Shown here: positions 1 to 7,342 of the stretch, in pieces | Position numbering within the stretch: the first letter of the stretch is position 1 | Layout: the number at the start of each line of letters is the position of its first letter | From: Stenotrophomonas sepilia | GTDB taxonomy: Bacteria; Pseudomonadota; Gammaproteobacteria; Xanthomonadales; Xanthomonadaceae | Direction of reading: 5' to 3' | Length of the DNA stretch: 38,892 nt | Assembly: GCF_003244875.1 (NCBI RefSeq) | Contig: NZ_LXXZ01000094.1 | Location: 1-38,892 of the forward strand | Notes under the pieces: model-generated | What the model was told of the DNA's origin: nothing | Seen by the model: the letters and a program-made list of their open reading frames with translations, nothing else | Databases searched by the model: none | Position numbers and translations under genes: made by a program

Positions 1-3
1 CTT

Positions 4-44
4 GGGATCAGATCCGTTTTCCGCAGGAAAACGGATCTGACCCC
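4..44. repeat. Palindromic intergenic repeat (GATCCGTTTTCC hairpin)
   Basis: A perfect 15-bp inverted repeat (8-22 with 26-40) closes a 3-base loop and is flanked by GGG and CCCC. A related, imperfect copy lies at 30355-30395. Two dispersed copies in noncoding DNA indicate a repeat family. It could form a hairpin in RNA, but no T tract follows. Confidence 0.75.
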
Positions 45-58
45 GGATTCATTCGATA

Positions 59-116
59 TCTGACAGATGTGTCGGCCAAGGTCGACACCTACCAACAGCC
101 GCCGGAATCTGTCAGA
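59..116. repeat. Nested inverted repeat
   Basis: Outer arms TCTGACAGAT (59-68) and ATCTGTCAGA (107-116) are perfectly complementary. Directly inside lies a second pair, GTGTCG (69-74) and CGACAC (83-88). The unit looks like a noncoding palindromic repeat. Short open frames across it have no coding features. Confidence 0.6.
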
Positions 117-144
117 GGTGGGGCGGTGTCGGAGTGCGGGGTGT

Positions 145-164
145 CAGCCGCATGGATGCGGCTG
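145..164. repeat. 9-bp perfect hairpin within intergenic repeat
   Basis: CAGCCGCAT (145-153) and ATGCGGCTG (156-164) form a perfect stem with a 2-base centre. It sits beside the repeat module that recurs inverted at the right end of the window. Confidence 0.6.
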
Positions 165-181
165 CCAAGCCTACATGGACG

Positions 182-285
182 TACTTGCGGCGTCCCCCGC
201 GAACCCATGCCTCCCCGCCAAACCCACAGTCCCGCTCTTGCCGTTGCTCCGGCTTCAAAGGCGGGTGCAGGGCCGCAGGCCCTGC
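182..285 (+). repeat. Dispersed repeat, left copy of an inverted pair
   Basis: This module starts with TACTTGCGGCGTCCCC, continues through CCCCGCCAAAC and ends in a GC-rich hairpin (GCAGGG/CCCTGC, 267-285). The reverse complement of 38790-38892 shows the same order of blocks with substitutions and small length changes. The terminal hairpin lies just beyond the stop codon of the minus-strand permease, so it may help end that transcript, although no T tract follows. Confidence 0.65.
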
Positions 286-298
286 AATGCAGAAAACC

Positions 299-1726
299 TC
301 ACTTACCCCGCAGACGGCTGTGCCTGAAGCCGTAGCAGAAATAGATCACGAAACCGACGAAGGTCCAGACGCCCATCAGCATCCAGTTGTGCATCGTCAT
401 CGCCGACAGCAGGGCAAGGCAACTCAGCACGCCCAGGCTGCAGATCAGCCAGGCCATCGGCATGCGGAACGGGCGCGGCAGGTCCGGCTGGGTGCGGCGC
501 AGGATCAGCACGCCGGCACACACCGCCGCGAACGCGATCAGCGTGCCCATCGAGGTCAGCTCGCCAAGGATGTCCAGCGGAAACAGCGCCGCCAGCAGCG
601 CGATGCCGATGCCGGTGATCACCGTGTTGATGTGCGGGGTGCGGTACTTGGGGTGGATCCTGGTGAACACCGGCGGCAGCAGGCCGTCGCGCCCCATGAT
701 CATGAAGATGCGCGGCTGGCCGATGATCATCACCAGTACCACCGAGGACAGGCCGACCAGCGCGCCGACCTCGACCACCCAGCGCAGCCAACCCAGCTGC
801 GGATGCGCGGCCACCGCGGTCACCACCGGTTCGTCGGTGCCCAGCAGCTGGAACGGCACCAGGCCGGTCATCACCGCCGCCATCGCGATGTAGAGCACGG
901 TGCAGACCACCAGCGACAGCATCATGCCGATCGGCATGTCGCGCTGCGGATTCTTCGATTCCTGCGCCGCCACCGACACCGCCTCGAAGCCGATGTAGGC
1001 GAAGAACACCATCGCCGCGCCACGCAGTACGCCTTCCATGCCGTACTTGCCGGGGCCTTCGTTGGCGGGAATGAACGGGGTCCAGTTGCTGGTGTCCACA
1101 TACTTCCAGCCGACCACGATGACCAGCAGGATCAGGCCGGTCTTGAGCACGACCATCGCCATGTTCATTGCCGATGACTTGCTGATGCCGACGTAGCACA
1201 GCCAGGTCAGCAGCAGTACCAGCGCAGCGGCCGGCAGGTTGGCGATCGCGCCGGTGGGGCGCAGCTGTGCATCGAGTGGGGCACTGACCAGCGCCGCCGG
1301 TAGATGGATGTCGAACTGGCTGAGCAGGCTGAGGAAATAGCCGGTCCAGCTGACCGCCACCGCCGACGCAGAGACGCCGTATTCGAGCACCAGCATCCAG
1401 CCGATGAACCAGGCCGACAGTTCGCCGAAGGTGGCGTAGGTATAGGTATAGGCGCTGCCGGAGACCGGCACCATCGAGGCGAACTCGGCGTAGGCCAGCG
1501 CGCAGAAGGCGCAGCAGATGGCGGCCAGCACGAACGACAGCATGATCGCGGGGCCGGCGTGGTTGGCGGCGGCCTGGCCGGTGATGACGAAGATGCCGCC
1601 GCCGATCACGGCACCGATGCCGAGGGCGGTCAGGCCCCAGGGGCCGAGGTGGCGGCGCAGGCTCAGGCCGTTGGCGTCTTCATGGGCGGCATGCGGGTGC
1701 TTGGTGGCCCACAGTTGCTTGAACAT
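299..1726 (-). CDS. APC-family amino acid permease (first of a tandem pair)
   Basis: This is a 475-residue polytopic inner-membrane protein of the amino acid-polyamine-organocation superfamily, closest in pattern to the cationic amino acid transporter-like (YfnA/YhdG) group. Near the N-terminus the motif GIGAVIGGGIFVITG is the classic unwound TM1 substrate-binding segment, followed by about a dozen hydrophobic segments. YAEFASMVPVSGSAYTYTYA matches the conserved TM3 region. The start was taken at the ATG at 1726 (MFKQLWATK); a longer frame to 1846 adds about 40 Arg/Pro-rich residues without family similarity. No clear ribosome binding site precedes it. The upstream neighbour on the same strand is a close paralogue. 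Substrate cannot be assigned from sequence alone; an amino acid is likely. Confidence 0.9.
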   Translation of the reverse strand: MFKQLWATKHPHAAHEDANGLSLRRHLGPWGLTALGIGAVIGGGIFVITGQAAANHAGPAIMLSFVLAAICCAFCALAYAEFASMVPVSGSAYTYTYATFGELSAWFIGWMLVLEYGVSASAVAVSWTGYFLSLLSQFDIHLPAALVSAPLDAQLRPTGAIANLPAAALVLLLTWLCYVGISKSSAMNMAMVVLKTGLILLVIVVGWKYVDTSNWTPFIPANEGPGKYGMEGVLRGAAMVFFAYIGFEAVSVAAQESKNPQRDMPIGMMLSLVVCTVLYIAMAAVMTGLVPFQLLGTDEPVVTAVAAHPQLGWLRWVVEVGALVGLSSVVLVMIIGQPRIFMIMGRDGLLPPVFTRIHPKYRTPHINTVITGIGIALLAALFPLDILGELTSMGTLIAFAAVCAGVLILRRTQPDLPRPFRMPMAWLICSLGVLSCLALLSAMTMHNWMLMGVWTFVGFVIYFCYGFRHSRLRGK

Positions 1727-1776
1727 GTGTGGTGGTCTTGTCGAAGCGCGCCGTGTCTGGCGCGCGGGGAAAACGG

Positions 1777-1801
1777 ACGGGCCGGCACAGGGCCGGCCCG
1801 T
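1777..1801 (-). terminator. Intrinsic terminator-like hairpin between the two permeases
   Basis: ACGGGCCGGC (1777-1786) and GCCGGCCCGT (1792-1801) form a perfect 10-bp stem with a 5-base loop. Reading on the minus strand, the hairpin follows the stop of the upstream permease (1809) and is trailed by CCGTTTTCCCC, a short T run. It probably reduces read-through from one permease gene into the other. Confidence 0.6.
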
Positions 1802-1808
1802 AGGCGGA

Positions 1809-3284
1809 TCAGGGTGACTTGGCCAGCTTGCTGTTGCGCATGCCATAGCCGAGATAGATCAGCATGCCCAGCACGGTCCAGCCGACGAACAGGTGCCAGT
1901 GCACCACGAACGCCTGCCAGAACAGGAACAGGCAGGCCGCAGCGCCAAGCGGGCAGATGATCCACACCGCCGGCACGCGGAACGGGCGATGGATCTCCGG
2001 CTTGGTATAGCGCAGCACCAGCACGCCGATGCAGACCGTGGCGAAAGCCAGCAGGGTACCCATCGAGACCAGTTCGCCCAGCACGTTCAGCGGCACCAGG
2101 CCGGCCAGTGCGGCGGCGATCACGCCGACCACGATCGTGGCCCAATAGGGCGTGCGGAAACGAGCGTGGACCTTGCCGAAGAACTTCGGCAGCAGGCCGT
2201 CGCGGGAAATGGTGTAGGCGATGCGGGTCTGGCCCATCATCATCACCAGCACCACCGAGGACAGGCCGGCGATGGCGCCGATCTCGACCAGGGTCTTCAG
2301 CCAGGACAGGGTCGGGTAGGGCTCCAGCGCGGTGGCCACCGGCTTGTCGGTGCCCAGCAGGTGGTACGGCATCATGCCAGTCAGCACCGCGCAGACGATG
2401 ATGTAGACGATGGTGCACACGGCCAGCGAGCCGAGCAGGCCGATCGGCATGTTGCGCTGGGGATCCTTGGTTTCGCCGGCGGCGGTGGAGACCGCATCGA
2501 AACCAATGTAGGCGAAGAAGACGATGGTGGCCGCGCGGAAGATGCCGCTCCAGCCGAACTCACCCGGCACGCCGGTGTTTTCCGGAATGAAGGGCTGCCA
2601 GTTGGCCGGATCGATGTGGGCCGCGCCGATGCCGATGAACAGGCAGATGACGGTGACCTTGATCGCCACGATGATGGCGTTGACGAACGCCGACTGGGTC
2701 ACGCCCACGTACAGCAGGCCGGACACCGCCGCCACGATCAGCACCGCCGGCAGGTTGAACAGCTTGCCGGAGGAGACGAACTCGCTGCCGGTCCAGGCGA
2801 TGGGCGCGGCGCTGAGCAGGTCCGGGAAGGGCATGTGCAGCGTGGTGGTGATGAAGCTGATCAGGTAGGCCGACCAGCCCACCGCGACCGACGCCGAGGC
2901 GAACAGGTACTCCAGCACCAGGCACCAGCCGATGAACCAGGCCATGCCTTCGCCGAGGGTGGCATACGAATAGGAGTAGGCACTGCCGGAGACCGGCATC
3001 ATCGCCGCGAACTCGGCGTAGCACAGGCCCGCCAGGGCGCAGGCGAAGCCGGCCAGCACGAACGACAGCATCACCGCCGGGCCGGCGTGGTTGGCCGCGG
3101 CCTGGCCGGTCAGCACGAAGATACCAGCGCCGATCACCGCACCCACGCCAAGCAGGATGAGGTGTTTAGCCGTGAGGGTCCGTTTCAGCGTGGCTTCGCC
3201 GTCCAGGCTGCCTTCGATGGGTTCGCCGGCATCGACGTGCCCGGCCGGCTGGACCGGCTTGACCCTCAACAGAGCTTTCAGCAT
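1809..3284 (-). CDS. APC-family amino acid permease (second of a tandem pair)
   Basis: This 491-residue inner-membrane permease is a clear paralogue of the one at 299-1726. Both share the TM1 motif (here GVGAVIGAGIFVLTG), the block QAAANHAGPA, the YAEFA..PVSGSAYSYSYA segment, and FFAYIGFDAVSTAA. The N-terminus is longer, with a hydrophilic stretch before TM1. The ATG at 3284 (MLKALLRVKP) is chosen because AGGAAG lies 6-7 bases upstream; the open frame extends further to 3395 but has no such site. It is an amino acid transporter by family, probably for cationic amino acids as in CAT-like members, but substrate is inference. The tandem layout suggests duplication followed by divergence. Confidence 0.92.
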   Translation of the reverse strand: MLKALLRVKPVQPAGHVDAGEPIEGSLDGEATLKRTLTAKHLILLGVGAVIGAGIFVLTGQAAANHAGPAVMLSFVLAGFACALAGLCYAEFAAMMPVSGSAYSYSYATLGEGMAWFIGWCLVLEYLFASASVAVGWSAYLISFITTTLHMPFPDLLSAAPIAWTGSEFVSSGKLFNLPAVLIVAAVSGLLYVGVTQSAFVNAIIVAIKVTVICLFIGIGAAHIDPANWQPFIPENTGVPGEFGWSGIFRAATIVFFAYIGFDAVSTAAGETKDPQRNMPIGLLGSLAVCTIVYIIVCAVLTGMMPYHLLGTDKPVATALEPYPTLSWLKTLVEIGAIAGLSSVVLVMMMGQTRIAYTISRDGLLPKFFGKVHARFRTPYWATIVVGVIAAALAGLVPLNVLGELVSMGTLLAFATVCIGVLVLRYTKPEIHRPFRVPAVWIICPLGAAACLFLFWQAFVVHWHLFVGWTVLGMLIYLGYGMRNSKLAKSP

Positions 3285-3416
3285 GCAGTACTTCCTAATG
3301 ATCGGATGGGGTGGGCCGCCGATACGTTGCCGGCAACCTTGAACGGTGAAGGCCGTGCGAACGGCCCGCTGTACCTTAGCCAAAGCTGAAGCCAACGCAC
3401 AAGCGCAATCGCAACA
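3285..3416. promoter_or_regulatory. Divergent promoter region, permease / NUDIX gene
   Basis: The 132-bp gap between divergent starts must hold both promoters. It contains a 12-bp perfect palindrome GTTGCCGGCAAC (3326-3337) and a GNRA-type hairpin, GGCCGT-GCGA-ACGGCC (3351-3366), both of which would lie in or near the permease leader. No confident -35/-10 pair was found. A regulatory role for the palindromes is only a possibility. Confidence 0.4.
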
Positions 3417-4031
3417 ATGAACGGCGATAATGAGCAGTATTTTTCCGAACCGCCCCCATTCATGCGCCAGACCGCCGAAACCCTTGCCGTGCTTGACGAT
3501 CGCCTACGCGGCCTGTTGCGGGACTATGCCCGCCGCGAGCCCGCCCACGACGCACTGGCTGCCGAATTCGGCACATTGCTGGACGATCCAGAAGATCCGT
3601 TCCGTCGCGAACGGCTGGCCGGGCATTTCACCGCCAGCTGCTGGCTGGTCAGTGCCGACGGCCAGCGCCTGCTGCTCACCCATCACCGAAAGCTGCAGCG
3701 CTGGCTGCAGCTGGGCGGTCACGCCGACGGCGACCGTGATCTGGCGCAGGTGGCGCTGAAGGAAGCCGAGGAGGAGTCCGGCCTGAGCGGCCTGGTACTG
3801 GAAGACCCGGCCATCTTCGATCTGGACAAGCACTGGATTCCCGAGCGCAAGGACGTGCCGGGGCACTGGCACTACGACGTGCGTTTCGTGATCCGGGCGC
3901 TGGGTGGCGAGGCCTTCGTGCTCAGCGAGGAATCGCTCGACCTGGCCTGGCGGGCGGTGACCGAAGTCGCGGCCGACCCCGAATCGGATGAATCCATGCA
4001 ACGCATGGCGCGCCGGTGGTTGGCGCGCTAG
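3417..4031 (+). CDS. NUDIX hydrolase
   Basis: This 204-residue soluble protein carries a NUDIX box at residues 101-123 in the GGH context (LQLGGHADGD), ending KEAEEESGL, which corresponds to REUxEExGU. The metal-binding glutamates of the helix are present (E116, E119, E120). Two positions differ from the consensus: Lys replaces the Arg of RE, and Arg107 sits where the first Glu usually is. Family members hydrolyse nucleoside diphosphates linked to another group; the substrate here cannot be named. The N-terminal 70 residues form a helical extension. Start at 3417 is the longest ATG; ATG 3462 (residue 16) is an alternative, and neither has a strong ribosome binding site. A SMAG repeat pair follows the stop by 6 bases. 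Confidence 0.85.
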   Translation: MNGDNEQYFSEPPPFMRQTAETLAVLDDRLRGLLRDYARREPAHDALAAEFGTLLDDPEDPFRRERLAGHFTASCWLVSADGQRLLLTHHRKLQRWLQLGGHADGDRDLAQVALKEAEEESGLSGLVLEDPAIFDLDKHWIPERKDVPGHWHYDVRFVIRALGGEAFVLSEESLDLAWRAVTEVAADPESDESMQRMARRWLAR

Positions 4032-4037
4032 CAACCT

Positions 4038-4104
4038 GTAGAGCCGAGCCGATGCTCGGCTCGATGCAGGCCGGAACCGCAGCCGAGCATGGGCTCGGCT
4101 CTAC
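4038..4104. repeat. SMAG-type repeat pair (GTAG-ended palindromes, inverted)
   Basis: GTAGAGCCGAGCC...GCTCGGCT at 4038-4061 and its inverted partner ending GGCTCGGCTCTAC at 4081-4104 form two hairpins that can also pair into one long stem. The terminal GTAG is the hallmark of S. maltophilia GTAG repeats. It lies between the convergent NUDIX and serA genes and probably acts as a bidirectional transcript end or RNA stabiliser. Confidence 0.85.
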
Positions 4105-4140
4105 ACGTGCAAGGCGGGACGCGCGTCAATACAGCGCGCG

Positions 4141-5382
4141 TCAATACAGGATGCGCGTACGCAACGTTCCTGGAATGCCGGCCAGCTCGTCGCGCACGGC
4201 GGCGGCCTGTGCCTCGCTGGCGGTGATGTCGATCACCACGTAGCCCACCTTCGGGTCGGTACGCAGGAACTGGCCGTCGATGTTGACGTTGTGGCGCGAG
4301 AAGATCTCGTTGACCCTGGACAGCACGCCCGGCACGTTCTGGTGGATGTGCAGCAGGCGCAGGCTGTCCTCGTGTTCGGGCAGGGTCACTTCCGGGAAGT
4401 TGACCGCCGACAGGGTGCTGCCATTGTCGCTGTAGCGCACCAGCTTGGCCGCCACTTCCACGCCGATGTTGTCCTGCGCTTCCAGCGTGCTGCCGCCCAC
4501 GTGCGGGGTCAGGATCACGTTGTCGTGGCGGGTCAGCGGCGACTCGAAGATATCGCCGTTGCCCTTCGGTTCAACCGGGAACACGTCCAGCGCGGCACCA
4601 CCGACGTGGCCGCTGGCCAGCGCAGCGTCCAGCGCATCGATGTCGACCACGGTGCCGCGGGCGGCGTTGATCAGGTGCGCGCCCTTGCGCATCTTCGCCA
4701 GCTCGGTGCTGCCGATCATCCACTGCGTGGCCGGCGTCTCCGGCACGTGCAGGGTGACGATGTCGGCGCGTGCCAGCAGGTCGTCCAGGCTGGCCGCTGC
4801 ACGCGCATTGCCCAGCGCCAGCTTGGTTTCCACGTCGTGGAAGATCACCTGCATGCCCAGCGATTCGGCAAGCACGCCGACCTGGGTGCCGATGTGGCCA
4901 TAACCGATGATGCCCAGCGTCTTGCCGCGCACTTCATGGCTGCCGCTGGCTGACTTCGACCAGCCGCCGCGATGGCATTCGGCGTTCTTCTGCGGGATGC
5001 CGCGGGTCAGCATGATCGCCTCGGCGATCACCAGCTCGGCCACGCTGCGGGTGTTGGAATAGGGCGCATTGAACACCGGGATGCCGGCCAGTTCGGCCGC
5101 ATCCAGGTCGACCTGGTTGGTGCCGATGCAGAAGCAGCCCACCGCGATCAGTCGCTTGGCCTCGGCCAGCACCTCGGCGCTGAGCTGGGTGCGTGAGCGG
5201 ATGCCGACGATGTGCGCCTCGGCGATGCGTGCCTTCAATTCGTCCTCGGGCAGCGCCTTGGTGTGCGCTTCGATCTGGCTGTAGCCGGCGGCGCTGAACA
5301 CCTCCACGGCGGTCTGGCTGACCCCCTCCAGCAACAGCACGCGGATATCCTGCTTCGGGAACGAGGTCTTCTTCGGCGACAT
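4141..5382 (-). CDS. serA: D-3-phosphoglycerate dehydrogenase
   Basis: SerA oxidises 3-phosphoglycerate to 3-phosphohydroxypyruvate with NAD, the first step of L-serine synthesis in the cytosol. The 413-residue length matches the short SerA type with one C-terminal ACT domain. The NAD-binding motif GIIGYGHIG lies at 157-165, and the catalytic set is R242 (NAARG), E271 and H294 (PHVGGS). The ACT domain spans about 340-413 and in this family binds serine for feedback inhibition. The start ATG at 5382 (MSPKKTSF) is chosen by length; the open frame extends to 5463. The gene is divergent from a D-2-hydroxyglutarate dehydrogenase-like flavoprotein at 5552. SerA-type enzymes can also reduce 2-oxoglutarate to D-2-hydroxyglutarate, which explains that partner. 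Confidence 0.95.
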   Translation of the reverse strand: MSPKKTSFPKQDIRVLLLEGVSQTAVEVFSAAGYSQIEAHTKALPEDELKARIAEAHIVGIRSRTQLSAEVLAEAKRLIAVGCFCIGTNQVDLDAAELAGIPVFNAPYSNTRSVAELVIAEAIMLTRGIPQKNAECHRGGWSKSASGSHEVRGKTLGIIGYGHIGTQVGVLAESLGMQVIFHDVETKLALGNARAAASLDDLLARADIVTLHVPETPATQWMIGSTELAKMRKGAHLINAARGTVVDIDALDAALASGHVGGAALDVFPVEPKGNGDIFESPLTRHDNVILTPHVGGSTLEAQDNIGVEVAAKLVRYSDNGSTLSAVNFPEVTLPEHEDSLRLLHIHQNVPGVLSRVNEIFSRHNVNIDGQFLRTDPKVGYVVIDITASEAQAAAVRDELAGIPGTLRTRILY

Positions 5383-5551
5383 GGGGCAACACGGCCAGTG
5401 GGACAGGGGCTGACCACTATGCCAGATCACGGCGCTCATGGTGCAGTGCGCAATTGGTTGCATCCGTAGCTATCGGCCCGGCTGCGGGGCTGGACGCTGG
5501 CGCGTGCCGCTGGCACGCTTGCCCGTTCTTCACGCCCCGCGCTGGACCGTC
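5383..5551. promoter_or_regulatory. Divergent promoter region serA / D2HGDH-type gene
   Basis: This 169-bp gap separates the two divergent starts and must carry both promoters. No confident -10/-35 pair or operator palindrome was found by eye. The divergent arrangement would allow joint control of both genes. Confidence 0.35.
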
Positions 5552-6940
5552 ATGACCGATTCCCGCATTGCCTCGCTGCAGCAGGCCTGTCCCGGCCTGA
5601 AGCTGAAGACCGACCCGGCCGACCTGGAGCATTACGGGCGCGACTGGACCCGGCGCTGGACGCCTGCGCCGTTGGCGGTCGCACTGCCGGCCACGGTCGA
5701 GGAGGTACAGGCGGTGATGCGCTGGAGTGCCGCCGAGGGCGTGGCGGTGGTGCCGTCGGGCGGCCGCACCGGCCTCTCGGGTGGCGCGGTGGCGGCCAAC
5801 GGCGAGCTGGTGCTCAGCCTGGAGAGGATGAACAAGGCACTGGCCTACGACGCGGTCGACCGCACCCTGGTGGTGCAGGCCGGCATGCCGCTGGAAGCCG
5901 TGCACAACGCCGCGCTGGACCACGGCCTGATCTACCCGGTGGATTTCGCCGCGCGCGGCTCGTGCACGATCGGCGGCAACATCGCCACCAATGCCGGCGG
6001 CATCCGCGTGATCCGCTACGGCAACACCCGCGAGTGGATCGCCGGGCTGAAGGTGGTCACCGCCAGTGGCGAACTGCTCGAGCTCAACAAGGGCCTGATC
6101 AAGAACTCCAGCGGCTATGACTTCCGCCAGCTGCTGATTGGTTCGGAAGGTACGTTGGGGGTGATCGTCGAGGCGACGGTGAAGCTGACCGATCCGCCGC
6201 CGGCCAGCAACGTGATGCTGCTGGCCGTACCCAGCTTCGAAGTGCTGATGCAGGTGTTCGCCGCGTTCCGCGCGCGCCTGCAGCTGCAGGCCTTCGAGTT
6301 CTTCACCGACCGCGCGCTGGAACATGTGCTGGCGCACGGCGCGCAGGCGCCGTTCGACGAGGTGCACCCGTACTACGTGGTCACCGAGTTCGCCGCCAAC
6401 GACGAAGCGCAGGAAGCGGCGGCGATGGCGGCCTTCGAGGACTGCATGGGCAACGGCTGGGTCAGCGACGGGGTGATCAGTGCCAGCGACGCCCAGGCCG
6501 CCCAGCTGTGGCGCCTGCGCGAAGGCATCACCGAATCGCTGGCGCGCTACAAACCCTACAAGAACGACGTCTCGGTACGGATCTCGGCGATGCCGGCGTT
6601 CCTGGCCGAGACCCAGGCGCTGATCGGGCAAGCCTACCCGCACTTCGACGTGGTCTGGTTCGGCCACATCGGCGACGGCAACCTGCATATCAACGTGCTC
6701 AAGCCCGACGACACCAGTGACGCCGATTTCGTGGCGCAGTGCGAGCACGTCACCAAGCTGCTGGCGCAGGTGCTGGCGCGTTTCGATGGCAGCATCTCGG
6801 CCGAGCATGGCATCGGCCTGGTCAAGAAGGGCTACCTGGACAGCACCCGCGGCCCGGCCGAAATCGCGCTGATGAAGGCGGTCAAACGCGCGTTCGATCC
6901 CCAAGCGCGGCTGAATCCCGGCAAGCTGTTTGACGCCTGA
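5552..6940 (+). CDS. FAD-linked oxidase, D-2-hydroxyglutarate dehydrogenase type
   Basis: This 462-residue flavoprotein belongs to the GlcD/D-lactate dehydrogenase branch of the VAO/PCMH family. The FAD pyrophosphate loop PSGGRTGLSGG lies at 68-78, a second FAD segment reads NIATNAGGIRVIRYGN, and near the C-terminus FGHIGDGNLH and SAEHGIG supply the metal-binding and active-site His residues. Length and motifs fit D-2-hydroxyglutarate dehydrogenase, which returns D-2-hydroxyglutarate to 2-oxoglutarate and passes electrons to electron-transfer flavoprotein. GlcD or D-lactate dehydrogenase remain alternatives, but adjacency to serA supports the first reading because D2HGDH removes the by-product of SerA. 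The start ATG at 5552 (MTDSRIASL) is chosen over an upstream frame of 38 residues with no family similarity. Confidence 0.87.
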   Translation: MTDSRIASLQQACPGLKLKTDPADLEHYGRDWTRRWTPAPLAVALPATVEEVQAVMRWSAAEGVAVVPSGGRTGLSGGAVAANGELVLSLERMNKALAYDAVDRTLVVQAGMPLEAVHNAALDHGLIYPVDFAARGSCTIGGNIATNAGGIRVIRYGNTREWIAGLKVVTASGELLELNKGLIKNSSGYDFRQLLIGSEGTLGVIVEATVKLTDPPPASNVMLLAVPSFEVLMQVFAAFRARLQLQAFEFFTDRALEHVLAHGAQAPFDEVHPYYVVTEFAANDEAQEAAAMAAFEDCMGNGWVSDGVISASDAQAAQLWRLREGITESLARYKPYKNDVSVRISAMPAFLAETQALIGQAYPHFDVVWFGHIGDGNLHINVLKPDDTSDADFVAQCEHVTKLLAQVLARFDGSISAEHGIGLVKKGYLDSTRGPAEIALMKAVKRAFDPQARLNPGKLFDA

Positions 6941-7002
6941 GCCGGGCAAATCCTTCACCCACCCGTTACGCTCCACCCATCCTCACAACCGGCTTCGAAC
7001 CG

Positions 7003-7302
7003 ATGACCCGTCCGCTTCTGCTGCTCGCCCTGCTGTCCCTGCCGCTGGCCGGCTTTGCTTCCAGCTTCGCCGGCACCTCGGCCGGTTCTGCCACCGGTGC
7101 TTCCTCCGGCTCCTCGGGCAGCAGCTCGGGTGACGACAAGGTGGTGCTGGCCGCGCGCGACGATGCCGCTGCGTTCGTTGCCAGCGACGGCCAGATCCGT
7201 GGCGCCCGCCTGCAGGCCGCACTGGCCCACCTGCGTGAGCAGAGCGCCGCCGCGCAGCAGCAGAGCGACCTGGAACTGGCCCGCACACTGCTGGCGCGTT
7301 GA
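7003..7302 (+). CDS. Exported small protein, DUF2388 family
   Basis: This 99-residue protein has a Sec signal peptide (MTRPLLLLALLSLPLAGFAS, cleavage near 19-20). A Ser/Gly/Ala/Thr-rich segment (about 20-43) follows, then the conserved core beginning VVLAARDDAAAFVASDGQIRG and a short helix. The core matches the DUF2388 family, known mostly from Pseudomonas and relatives, with no established function. The mature protein is probably periplasmic. It stands directly upstream of the exported DUF4105 protein on the same strand, separated by a single SMAG palindrome, so the two may be co-transcribed. Confidence 0.75.
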   Translation: MTRPLLLLALLSLPLAGFASSFAGTSAGSATGASSGSSGSSSGDDKVVLAARDDAAAFVASDGQIRGARLQAALAHLREQSAAAQQQSDLELARTLLAR

Positions 7303-7314
7303 TCCGGCCTTCGG

Positions 7315-7338
7315 GTAGTGCCGGCCGCTGGCCGGCAA
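7315..7338 (+). repeat. SMAG-type repeat (single palindrome)
   Basis: GTAG followed by TGCCGGCCGCTGGCCGGCAA forms one hairpin. It is the only copy seen here between two genes that look co-transcribed, and it ends 4 bases before the downstream ATG, so it could affect translation of the DUF4105 gene or processing of the transcript. Confidence 0.8.
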
Positions 7339-7342
7339 TTCC

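Noticed and set aside
134..1177. 347-residue open frame on the plus strand at the left end
   Set aside because: It begins in repeats and then runs antisense to the first permease, with a His/Arg-rich sequence.
1893..3389. 498-residue open frame on the plus strand opposite the second permease
   Set aside because: It is His/Asp/Arg/Gly-rich with no domain pattern, and lies antisense to a clear transporter gene; it is a shadow of high-GC codon use.
4038..4104. CRISPR-like short repeats
   Set aside because: The repeats are GTAG-ended palindromes scattered singly or in inverted pairs, with no regular spacers and no cas genes.
5417..6976. 519-residue open frame opposite the D2HGDH-type gene
   Set aside because: No family features; the opposite strand encodes a complete flavoprotein.
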